Of a stretch of DNA of 64,000 nucleotides, positions 22,987 through 36,300 are shown one piece after another. The notes beneath the pieces were generated by a model, which saw nothing but the letters and a program-made list of their open reading frames with translations, did no database searches and was not told the DNA's origin. The stretch comes from Ciona savignyi (taxonomy: Eukaryota > Chordata > Ascidiacea > Phlebobranchia > Cionidae): NCBI GenBank assembly GCA_000149265.1, contig CH003407.1, positions 7,269 through 71,268 of the forward strand, read 5' to 3'. Positions within the stretch are counted from its first letter, which is position 1; each line of letters starts with the position of its first letter. A program made the position numbers and the translations under genes.

Positions 22987-24307
22987 TTACAAATCAGAAT
23001 ACAAAAATGTATTATTTCGAAGTTATGAATTATGAACTGAGGTTTTATTGGACTTGCAGTCTAACTAAATAAAATGAAGTTAATATATCGAATGATCATT
23101 ACAACACACAAATACAAGAAAAATAAGACACAATGAATGAAGTAGTGTAAAACCACAATAACATTCACTTATACGTTTCTTGATTAGTCCAATACCATGT
23201 ATGATATAGCCAGTTATCAAATGGACTGAAGAAAGGTAGGATAAGTGTAATTACTAGAACTTGTAAAATAAGTACAAAAACGAACAATATTATATATGTG
23301 ATAGTTTTTGCAAGTGCCCCTTCCCTTTTTGTCATATTTGCAACTTTTCTTAATTTTCATACTAAGGCAACGTCACAGAGAAGAACAATCTGGTTGTACA
23401 CTTTTTCGCCAAAAAATACCCAATTTACCCAGAATATGTGATAGTTTTTGCAAGTGCCCCTTCCCTTTTTGTCATATTTGCAACTTTTCTTAATTTTCAT
23501 ACTAAGGCAACGTCACAGAGAAGAACAATCTGGTTGTACACTTTTTCGCCAAAAAATACCCAATTTACCCAGAAAAAAATTATGGAAATATAACAGTCGT
23601 AGTCAAAATGTTTTGACACATTTTTTCCAGGCGTATCGTATTTATTGTTTCGTAGCGCACACGTTTTGACACATTTTTTCCAGGCGTATTGTATTTATTG
23701 TTTTTTCGGGATGCATACGCGAAGATTTCTGAACTTCACCTTGCGGCTTATGTACGTATATAGTACGTATGTACGCTACGATTGAGCTAACCCGGACAAA
23801 TATCGTTTTCGACCTGGCAATTCCGACTTTTCTCAATTCTATCGTAAGAAAATATATCTCGATTAGATCTTATTTTATTACAGCTAATTGCGAAACATGT
23901 GAAATGACAAAACAAAACTGTCAGGCATGTTTGTCAGTCAACCGTGACTCGTAGTAGTTTAGCATAAACATATTTTAACTAATTTTAAAACTGACAAAAA
24001 ATACAAAACATTTAAATTCATTTGTATTATTTTTCGTCAAATTAAACCAAAAAATGCATTTCCATCTTTTCAAAATTGCGTAAATACTAGCTAATATTTG
24101 GAAATAATGTATTTTACTTAGGAAACACTGGGGTCGAAAAACAACGAGAGAGATTTATCTTCCCTTTTCAACATTCATTGGCGTTCGTCCGCGTGGCACG
24201 AAGCGAAAGACAGTAAGTTAGAGTCAAACCGTCACGCGTTCGAAATCCACACAAGCTTGATATAAACTTTGTATTGTGTTGTTTTCTATATATTACAATA
24301 TACAAGC
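22987..24307. other. Divergent intergenic region of ZNHIT1 and BRF1
   Basis: No gene seen. It should hold both promoters. It contains a perfect 140-bp tandem duplication (about 23296-23575) and a shorter duplicated block, ACATTTTTTCCAGGCGTAT, at about 23615-23705. Confidence 0.5.
23296..23575. repeat. Perfect 140-bp tandem duplication
   Basis: The segment from ATGTGATAGTTTTTGCAAGT to ACCCAATTTACCCAGA appears twice in direct succession with no difference I can see. This indicates a very recent duplication or an assembly duplication. Confidence 0.9.
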
Positions 24308-27300
24308 ATGGGCAAAACTTGTCCAAATTGTAAATCGAGCGAGTTCGATGTCGACCCTGCCAGAGGTGACACGGTTTGCATGAACTGTGGATCTGTACTG
24401 GAAGAAAATAGAATTGTATCTGAAGTGACAATACAGGAGAATGCTGACGGCTCTGCTTCTGTTGTTGGCCAGTTTGTGGCATCTGAAGGTATGATTTCTC
24501 CAAGGGATTTGGTATGTTCTTTTATCTTTAACCCATATAAAATCATTGTCCTTTTTAATGTGCAGACAACATCAGATAAATTATTTTATTTCTTTATAAT
24601 GCTATGTAGTGTCAGTACTTTCGCATTTTCACCTTATAGTGATTTTTTCATAATTTATTGTAGCTTGGTGGGTTAGTGCTTTGCTTTTTATTCCTAAGGA
24701 TTAAAACCGGTCACTTGCAATTGTGTAATTGGGTAAGTCACTTAGCGGAAACCGTTTTGACCCAGTGGATTAATAAGTTGTACTAAAACTATAAGAATGT
24801 CTTAATCATACATAGAATAGGATATTCATGTTTATCCCCGCGAATAGGAAAATCAAGGGGGTTAACACGGGCAATTACATTTTTACAATGGAATATTGTA
24901 CCATACTTTTTAAAACAAATTTAAAAAATTTTAACCTTGCAGTGTGTTATATATCCGACCGGTTAGTCTGGTGGTTTAATGCGACGCCTTTTAACCGAAG
25001 GGTTTCTGGTTCGAAACTGGTCGCTAGCTAGCCGGTTGTGTCCTTGGGCAAGGCACTTTACGGACATTGCCTGAACCCAGTGGAATAATAGGTCCTACCA
25101 AATTGAAGGAACATCTCAATCATACACAACATATTGCAATAGCTCCCGACAATGGGCAGGAGGTGATCTGACGATTGCTCCTGTGTTGACCCCCCTGGTT
25201 TTCCCAATCACAGGGATAAACAAGAATATCCTATCCTATATTAATACACAATTATAATTCAGGAAGCTACAATCCACATTTATCTGGCTTTCAATATGGT
25301 ATTGGTAAAGAATCTCGACAAGTCACCTTGGATAAAGGTAAGAAAATGCACAATTGCATTTATTAGCTGCAAGTATGAAACATTGATCACAGTTTATTTT
25401 TATTCATAGCTCAACTTAAATCTTGATGAAATATCAGTGATGCACCAAAACTTAATTGTAATGGATTCTGATTTTACTATAGTGGTGGTCACTTGAGTAA
25501 CATAAACTCTGTTTGAGAAAGGTATTTCCACAGTAACACGGATATATAACAATTCTATATCTTCAAGGTAAAACTCAAATACGGGAAATGGCTGCACTGC
25601 TAAACTTAAATCGACATTGCGTGGACACAGCTTTTAACTTCTTCAAAATGGCGATCAGCAAACGACTGTCTCGGGGCCGAAGAATAACTCATATCGTTGC
25701 TGCTTGCTTGTACATGACTTGCAGAACTGAAGGAACACCTCGTATCCTTTTTAATAATATTGACTAAATAGACTCTTTTAACCATTGAATTAGTCAATGA
25801 AAATATAACTAGGTTCATTTTGTAATTGTTTAGCGGTATTGCAGGTCAAATTTAAGCAATACCTTTTAATTTGCACAATCAAATAGCAATGGTTTAACAC
25901 TCCTGGAAATAAACATTTATCCTATTTTATATTTTTTCATAAATACAGTGTAATAACAAAACAACTTATGGCGACTTTTCCTTAACAATATTTTCTAAGA
26001 TTTGCTTTTGGATTTCAGTGACATAACTCAGGTAAGAAATATACACTGCATTATTATAATTACGTGCAGAATATGCATAATCAATATTGACAATTCATAA
26101 TTCACATTGCAGAACTTTAAAAAAAAACAAAGAATAAATTGACCAAACTGTGTGTTTTAAGTGTGTTTTAAGTTCTTGAGCTTTAAATTATTGACCGAAC
26201 TGTGTGTTTTGAGTTCTTGAGCTTTTAATTAAATTGTAAAAAAATTACATTGAAAATACAAAAAGCTACCGGTACGTAATATATTTGGAATCATAAACGG
26301 AATGTTATTTACACAATCAAGGTCAATGTCTTTATCTTGGGGAAAGTCTTCCTGCTTCTGGCTAAGGAGCTTCACATCAATTTACCAGTGTTGGGTAAGT
26401 TTTTTTCAACTAAAATGTAGAATACATGAATAGATTACAGAAAATGTATGACATATAAAATTGTGTAAATTGCACTTTTGTATAAAGGTAGGATAAGTTA
26501 AAGATTCTTTTTTTAGAGAATGTTTTAACAATGTTTTAGAGAATGTTGTTTTGGTGTATTTAAAATAATTGTTCATGTATTGCCGTGATAAAATACAAGT
26601 TCTGGGATCTGGCCACCCTGAACACCGGTACCATTTGTACTGTCAATTGAGCATTGGAACTGTATTGTAATTCCATCGCATACAACCTCACTCAGACCCT
26701 CTTGCCCAAAGTAGCTCAGCTCGTTGCCATCCAAAATGGCAGAAGCTGTGTAGAACAGACCAGGTTCGCATTGCACTGGATTTTTAAACCAAACCGAGAA
26801 GGTTTTGCTGCAGCCGTCTGAGAAAAACCCAGCGGTTTCTTCGGATAACACAACTCCGTTGTGGGAGAGTTTGATGTTCGCTTTATAATTAGCAGCACCA
26901 GTGCTCGATCCATACAGACCGTATCCTGCAATAAATATCCGCTTGTCGGCCATGAACTGAATGGAATCGCAGCGACCACGGTATCGCCACTGGTTGCTTC
27001 TATATGCCGTGGATTGAAAGCGGTGGCAGCAATGGGGAGTGAGTCCTCGACGGCGTTCGGTTGGATAAGTTAACTCCGGTTTCTTTGTGGCAGAATACCA
27101 GACAAAAATACTAATAATCTCTTCTTTTGTTAAGAGGTCAGACATCGCGGGTCCATCAGCAAATTCCTATAAATGTTTAAATAGTTAAAACCCTGCATTT
27201 GTAAACAAAACTGTTTTCGTTACCTGTAAGAGCATGGTGGGAATGCGGATTAGAAACAACGCATCTCCGAGCATTTCACGCTTGTTTATACCAGTGGGTT

Positions 27301-30300
27301 CAACGTCCTTCCGTAAACATTCCGCTTCAGCCCATCGGTCGGCGGCATCAAACACCACGAGCTCATTCACACTTAAGCTTTCACGGGATATGATCGCTTT
27401 CAGTGTCTTTATGTCGACGTCTGTAAACCCATCCGCACACAGCGAGAGTTCAGTCTGTGCATCGATGACCTTAAGGAGAGAAATGTTGATTTTTGACTCA
27501 TGAATGTGTTCCTTTTAAAATTAAACCACTATTGCAAGGGAGAACCGAAAAAGGATTTGAAAATTGACAAAACTTTCCAACTATGGAAAACGTCAAGGAA
27601 TGCTAAACAAAACGTTAATTTTGTTCTGTTCAAGACTTATATATTTCAATGATATGATTAAATTCCGGCGTAATTATTGGGGGTGAACTTCCGGAATTAT
27701 TGTGGGTTAGCTTTTGGAATTATCGTGAGTTTGTAATTAAATGGGAAACACTTTAGGAATTACAGTGTTTGGACTATTAAACCATTCATTTAATACAAAC
27801 ATTTTGCTGGTCTCACCTCCCAACACCGGTGGGTTAAATCTGCATCTTCAAATAAACAGCTCTGTGAGAGCAGTATACAGGCATTCTTGTAGCTTAGACT
27901 AGTTTCAAGGAATTCCACACAGGCTTGGGCAAGATAGGGCACTATATACTTCTTGGAGGCATACAAGGTAGGTAAAACTGTATCTGCTTCAAGGCAAACT
28001 TCATCGCAGTACAAGTATCTGTCAGAAATAAAGGAAGTTTTATATAAAATGTTATGGATAGGAAGAATGATGATGGAGAATTAAGTATATTAGAAATGGA
28101 TAAAAGGTATCGGTTAGTTACCAGAGTAAAGCTAAAACAACTGATAACAAAAATAAGTTTTATTTATATAAATTTTTTAAGGATATGGTGATTAGTTACC
28201 TTAGTAAAGCTAAAAAGGCTTTCGGTTCAACGTCAGGGATGTGTATTTCATCTTTGTTTTCCGCTAAGTCTCCATTAAACATGGCGAAAAATACAGAGCT
28301 CCCAATAGCTAGTACGTATTTATGCGCAGGAATCCGCTTGGTCACACCTAAATAAAATGAGTAAGCAGGTTTTAAACTGAACCTTAACACACATTGATAA
28401 ACAAATTAATAAACTGAAGTCAAATCCATACTAGTATTAGCTTTACTGTTACTATTCTGTAACATGAATATTAATTTCACATTTTTATGTATGCAAAGGC
28501 CTTTAAAAAGTGTCTTTATAGCACGTTTCAGAAAATTACTACGACTGTTTTAATGTTTTAATACGTCCACGCTAATAACGCACCGTTGATCCCCACTATA
28601 AAGTGAACATCACTCAGTAACTCATTGTTGAACATTGATTCATTTCTCTCCCTTATAGTTGACTTGATAGGATCCTGTTCTTCATTATTTTTATTGCAGT
28701 TATTGCTGTAACGTGTCGATGCCGTTTTGTTGAGAGTGGATTTGCTTGTTTGGCTGAAAAAAGTCAAACATAAGTATTAGTTGTATTGTTTTTTGTTTCT
28801 ACGATGAATATAAAGCAAGACATTTGAAAAACATGAAAAACGACATTAAAAACACGTCTAAGATCCAATCAATTATTTACTTTTGGTATATTTAGATGTG
28901 GCTGCCAAAACTTAATATCACATTAGAAATTATGATAGAATTTGCACAGGAAATAAAACAACCAAAAAAATATGTAGCCTAAACTAGATCGCTATCACGA
29001 AGGGTGGGAAAATATATCTAGTTGCCATCACCATTTGTGACTACCTCTTGGAGCCAAATATTTATTATTCGGTAATATTTCATTTTGAACCAGTCTTTGA
29101 CCGGGCAAATATATAAAATACTGAAACAAAACATGCGATATGTAGGGTCAGTTCTTGTCAACAAACAAAATAGGGTGCCTCTAATTACTACAGGATCGCT
29201 GGTATAGGATATATATTCATGTTTTATCCCCCGTAAATTGCTATGAAACTAATTCTAACCCTGTCCCAAATACTTATCTCAACCCCAAAACTAACTTGAA
29301 CCCCAACCCTAACATTATTATCATAATCTTCATTTTACTAATTCTAACCCTGTCCCAAATACTTATCTCAACCCCAAAACTAACTTTAACCCCAACCCTA
29401 ACATTATTATCATAATCTTCATTTTAGTGAGAATTTTCCTTTTTTAGTTTTTTTTTGTGACTTTGGTAATAACGAATTATAGTAAGCGATCCAAGCACTC
29501 CAAGCGATTTTGTAGTAATTACAGGTACCGAATAAAATAAGTCTACTTTCTACGCGCCGTGTACAAAACAAACACTTATATCAGTTGCTTTAAATACCTT
29601 GAACAGTTGCCAGTTATTCTCGCCATTACTTGCATTGAATCCAGTGGCGACGCTAAGTTTTCGGCATTTCCGCGTCCCAGCAGATTCATTTCTTCAATAA
29701 TTTCGTCCATGAGGAAATGTTGTTACTTGCGAACGTACTTCCGCGAAACGCAAAACACAACATTTGGTGTTTTCGTTCTAGCTAAAACGGGATGCGATGT
29801 ACGCCGCCGAAACTTTGTATATATTTATTTTTTTGTTTACATCACGAACTTACGCAAAACAGTTCCGGGTTTTACCGTAGAAAAACAAAAAAAATAAAAA
29901 ATACCTTAATGTTTTTTTTAATGCGTTTTCGCCAAGTTTTAAACGTTCGTTTTGCGACGTCTAGCGGATATATTTTTAGTTAATTCTAACTGGTAGGTGG
30001 AGATGGTGGCCACCAACTGGATTTACCGAAGCATCGTTTGATCAGCTCGCGTTAACCATGCGGCCACATGACGAGGCCATCATGGGCTCGAAACTTGACT
30101 CGGTAAAAAAAAAGAAAAAAAAATCGTTTGATCAGCTCTCAAACGATTTGAATACCAACGTAAAAAAATAAATTCAGTTTTAATATTTTCCCATTTAAAA
30201 GCAGTTAACAAATGTACAGAAAAAAATATATTCACCTGTTTACAGCAAATTTTTTCTTCCTTTAGGTTTTATTTTTTACATCTTCATACAATAATCGCGA

Positions 30301-33300
30301 CAACAGGCATAATATTATATAGGTAAATAAAAAACCGTCGTTAAATTGTGTAATGTATTACTGATAGAAGTCCTTTTTGCGCTTTTAAACTTTCGGTCAT
30401 TGACTATCATACACTGTAGATTTATAAGACATATATAAATATACCGCATTATTATGAGCAAAATGCCTAATATTCTATTCCATTTCTTTTTATTCTTGAA
30501 ATAATCTTCATAAAACGAGCTATAAAAGAGAAACGAAGAAAGAGAAAGTGCGTCTAAACGAATCGCGAAATAGTTGCCAAATTACAAGTTATTAATTTAA
30601 AAAACGGACGCGACTATTTAACAGGCTACTTTTTTTGCAAATTTGATCAAGGCTTTTCTAAAGATAATTCAGTCATATGAAAACATGAACATAGCTTTAT
30701 TAGTGTTTTGTGATTGTAACGCTCAGACGACCGTAAGTTGCTCACGAGAGGGTATTGTCCGTCGGGCTTCGCATTGTAGTCGGCTACTTGTAATAGCAGC
30801 GCTTGAAGACGTGTACAATCACAGCATTGTGTAATCGCTACTTTACTTTAAACGCTATTGACTTAAACCTAATTAGGAAGTCGGACTTTTAAGCTTTATT
30901 TTAAACTGAACGAAAGGTCTACAACTCTACACAGACAGACGTCTCGCGCGTCATTAGAATATCTCAAAGAAAGTATTACTAGTTAGATCGCCATGGTGGA
31001 CAACTCGGAAAAGCAGCTAAGCTCAACCCATGCGGTTTATCACCGTTTACTTCAGCCAGCTTATGAGAGAATGATCATACAGCACGTTTATAAGAACAAA
31101 ATCAACCTGAAATCTGGCGCCACCGGCCAGTTGCTGCAGAAAAGGCCGAAAACAACAGGTAACTAAATTTTACATATTTTCTAATGATGTCGTTGCGTAA
31201 CGCAAACAATTCCAGGTTACCTGGGTAAAAAGTGGGAGGGGACCAGTTACCCAGCATCCACATACTGGAACCCCACTGTAAATGAACATTGGCATTGGCA
31301 GCACTCCGTGGCACCTTCAATTGCTCACAGCATACAAACCTTTCAAGTAAGCTTGCCTTTAACTCTATTTAATTAACCTCTAAATGATTTATGTTTTGTT
31401 AGCATTTTAGACCTTTGATTTGGTTATATTAAGAGAATTCTTACTAGCACAAACTTTACAGTCCGGGTTCTAGAGACTAGAGCTATTTTAGTTATATTAC
31501 ATGTGAAGTCCTCTCCAGATGAGCACTAGAGTAAGGATCAGGTTTTCCCTACATTTGTTTAGGATGGGATATTCGTTTACGATATATTCTAAAAGTTAAA
31601 CCCAATTTATAGTTACTTTTCATTCCATACGCTAAAACCCATTTCATAGTTTTGTTTTTTTTCCGATACTAGACTCATTTCATAGTTACGTTTCATTCCA
31701 AAGGCTAATGCCATTTCGTAGCAGGAGAAAGCAGCTTCAGTTCCGCAATTTACCGACGAGTACAACTTGAAAACCTCGTCAAGAGCCAACACATTCAGTG
31801 CAACAACCAGAGTGCGCGAGGTGCCAGTGAACGGAATATACAAGAAGGAAATCCAAGAATTTCGCTCAAGGACGCCTTCTGCACGAGGAGTACGGGCTGT
31901 TGCGATATCGAATCGTTCTCTTATTGCATCGCAAAGGTAAGATTGAAGAATCTCATTTTATCGGTACTCCGGGAATTTTAATCCATGCAAATTATTATTA
32001 TTCTAAATAGGTCACTCTAAATTGTGGCATTATTGTCTTATATCGCATAGTAATATCCCAGAACTATCAACCTAACCACAAACATTTTTGTTATTGTTCC
32101 GTTTAGTCCATGAGAAATGATTATTCTTTTGTCGTTTTTAATATTTAACTACTAAACTTTATGATGGCAGAAAGCCTTCAAACATGACTCTTCAGCTCTT
32201 CTATAATAACCAACTATTTAACTTCAGGGCCCATAGCGTTGGAGCGGCCAGTGTGACCAGTAAAACCCACTCAACGGAGCAACCCACCCGAATGCAGCGG
32301 GAATTAGAACAATTACAATTAACCAGGGAACGAAAGAGACAGGCACAGCTCACTTCACACAGAATGGACAGGATGTAAGTAAACTGTGCCATTTTAACTA
32401 GCATTGCAAAATGTACCTTTTTACCTAGCATGTACTCAATGCTATTTGTGGTTTATAATGTTATATCGCACGTATGCGATCCAAAATCCAAGTGAAAAAA
32501 TGTTCACCAAACCATTTAGCTTGGTTGACAAATAATTGGATAGTAGACTTTTGTTTATCCCTGTGGGTAAAACAATGAAGGGTTTTGCACCATACCAGCC
32601 CATATTCTTCAATTAAAATAATCATCCACCTATACTTTGTCTGACATACACAGATTAACAGATACATTATAAAATTATTAACTTTAGACAATAGGTGTTA
32701 TATTTCATTGTTGTGTGTGTATTGGAGACACTGCTTTAGTTTTTGTATAGTTTAATTCACTGTAGCACAACAGAACAATAAACCAAGTTACTTAGCTTTT
32801 TAGAAACAAGTATTTTTCGCAGATTTGCCTAAGCATGAGCATCTTGTTAAAATAAAATCTCTATTTGTATTTAAAAAGAGCTGAGTGACTTTATTGTTCT
32901 TTTTTCTATAAACTACACAACGAAAGCACTCGATAAAACGGGTTGAGAGATTTCAAGTTTAAATGTTTATTCTTTTGCTCATTCGTTCGTTCAAAAGTCA
33001 TTAACTCACCAAGTTTAAGCAAGTGCTTTCCAAATACCGTCTTCTCACTGCTTTCCCTAACGACAACAACTAACTGTGGTCAGCTTAAACCAACCTTTTA
33101 TCAATATTTAAAATAATTTTTGGTAAAACTGCAGCATTTATTTATGTTGTGTGGTAATGTTGATTCCAACTCTAAATATAGATAATTTTATGATATAACT
33201 TTTAGGCATTATTTTAATGTAACTGTATATATCGAAAACACTATATACTGATAACTGTATGAAACAACTTTCGTGAATTATTTAAATGCAACACTTTATG

Positions 33301-36300
33301 TAAGTAATTGTATGTATTACAACTTTCAGGTATTATTTGAACGGCTCTTCCTCAAAAATCCATTCAAAATATCGAATATCCGACGAAGAGTTGCATCGGA
33401 TCAGAATGATCGCTACTTCCAGGGGGATGAAAGTACCCTCGCTGTTTTCTCATAAAGGGGGGTCAATCAGTGGACCCCAATCGACCCCCCGTGACGCAGA
33501 CGAGGCTGAGGAAGATGTGACGCGTCAGGGAAGCGGGAGAACGGTCATCCCGACAGCTGACACGGTATCGATCGGTGATGTGGTGTCGCTGGAGGGGACG
33601 GAGAAATCAAGCTCCGGAGTCACGAAGGAGGATCGTGCGACTTCCGACAATGAGGACGATCGACTGGAATTGCTCCGAGATCTCGAGGAGCAGAAAAGTG
33701 ATGCCAGTCGTAAGGACATTAATGAAGACCAAATTGAAGAAGTTAATGCGGAAAACGCAACGGAGAAACAAGACACAGTTTCTGTCAAATCGGATTCAGC
33801 TGTAATTTCCACTCAGCGCAATGTCACGTTTTTAACTGAACTTAATGAGAGTGAAAAAGCAGCTACAAAAAGCTAGTTTAATGTGTTCTCTATAATTTTA
33901 AGTTAAATGCAAAGCTACGTGTTTTTTAAATATCATTTTAATTTTACAGTCGACCTTGGGTCAACCCAATCCAAAGGCTTCTATTTTGTATACCAACAAT
34001 GGGTTTAAACTTTAAAGTAAGCCAGCCGTGTTCTTTGTGCCTTTTAATCCACAGCAGCACACAAACATTCCGTTGTTTAGTAAACGGGCTATGAGAAAAC
34101 ACTTCAAAACATTTTCGGTTGATTGAAATTTACACGTAAACCAATCTTAATCTGGAGATACCGTCACTCAATCCATAGTGTAGGCCTACACATGGGCTAC
34201 CATAGCAGAGCCCTCTTCTAATGAATTCTTACCGTGGATTAAATTTCATTGTCAACAGTTCCGTATCTGGATTACTAACAGCGTGGAATGAGATTCCCAG
34301 TATTTTACAGTCTTATAAAGTTACACCAAGTGGGATTAAATGACCACCACGTGTTTTGTAAATTGTGTTCATTCATTTTATTCATCCATTTATTTACTTG
34401 TAGATTTGCTTTGTATTGTAATTTCACCAGCACACTGTTTCAGCACTTAATAAATTATCCATTTAAGAATGCTTGATAACTTTTTGGTGGTATTCTTCAT
34501 TTAATTATATTAATTCTTTGTTTATAAAATTTCTTGGTAATATAAAGATGTTTTGCTATGAACAACATCGTAAAAAGCCAAATTTAAAAAAACATAATTT
34601 TCTTCCTATTTTTTTATTGTTTCCAGTCTTGATATTTTGAATCAGAAAAATTGCTTTTTCTGAGAAAAAATATTTGTTTTTTTATTTTTAACATATTTTC
34701 TAGACCCGTACATGTACATCAAAAGATTCTCCCATTTTGGATGCTTTTTATCATATAAAAATCTTCACTTCTTTGTTCTGGAAAATTTCTTGATAATCAA
34801 AGATGATTTTCTAATGACAATTTTAAAAAAATTAAAATTTTAGAATTTTTTTTATATTTTTCTGTCTTATCATCCTTCCTAGACCCATGTATGTACTTGA
34901 TAATCAAAGATGATTTTCTATTCACAATGTCAGAAAAATCAAAGTTTTCGAATTTTTTTTATATTTTTCATTCTTATCATCTTTCCCAGATCCTTGCATG
35001 TACATCACCCGATTCGCTCATCGACTCGATTTCAATGAGAAAACCCACGAAGTTTCGGTCGCGGCAATGCGCCTCGTCTCAAGAATGAAGCGGGATTGGA
35101 TCCACACTGGGAGGCGCCCTTCGGGGCTCTGTGGCGCCGCACTACTGGTGGCTGCACGGTTACACGGCTTCAATTGTGACATGGATGACGTGGTTAAAGT
35201 TGCACGGATAGGACACGACACCATACGAAAAAGGTAGCTGATACGGTAAACTAAAATATAAACTGCTTTTTTTTACACGGTATCACTTATTTCTGTTTGT
35301 TATTTTCTCAAAGTAGTAATTTCGTATTCAATTGTTTAGTCTACTGTTGTGTAAACATAAACCTAAAGGAAAAGCAAAGTCTGGAGGTTAAACAGTTACT
35401 GGTTAAATCTTCGAGTAAACCTGAACATTAGGGAGTAAACAGAAAGTCCTGGAATAAACATGAACATTAGGGAGTATATATAATGTCCTGGAATAAATAT
35501 GAACATTAGGAAGTATATATAATGTCCTGGAATAAATATGAAAATTAGGAAGTATATATAATGTCCTGGAATATATATAAATATTAGGGAGTAAACATAA
35601 AGTCTTGGAATATATATGAACATTAGGGAGTAAACAAAGTCCTGGAATAAATATGAAAATTAGGAAGTAAACCTAAGGTCCTGAAATAAATATAAATATT
35701 GGGGAGTAAACATAAAGTCCTGGAATAAACATGAATATTAGGGAGTAAACATAAAGTACTGGAAATGAAACAATCATCGATTCATCCTCCCAGATTAAAC
35801 GAATTCGAATCAACTCCATCCTCCAAACTCACAATCAACGAGTTCATGAAGATCGATCTTGAGGCCGAGCACGATCCTCCTGCGTTCATCAATTCAAGGA
35901 TCAAAGCGAAGATAAATCAGTTGGAAGCTGATGGGACATCCTTTGAAAGTAAGTTTTTTGACGGAATGAGGAGATGACTTTTTTTCTCACAAATTTTTAA
36001 CTATGTATCTTTATCAATTTGTTGTTAACAAATTTTTAATTTAAATTTCCTTTTATTTTTATTTACCCTGTTGTTAATAAGGGCAAGAGGATTTTGTTGC
36101 AGATGTGGATCTAGGACACTCGTATTGTTTATTTATGACATATTAATACTGGATCCAAAGTTACATTAGTTACTCTTTATGACTGGACTTATAAGATAAG
36201 ATAGAATATTTGTGTTTATCCATGTAAATGGGAAAACCAAAGCAGTTAACGCACAGGTGATTGTAAAATTACCTCGCCCCCACCATTTTATACAGTTGGT

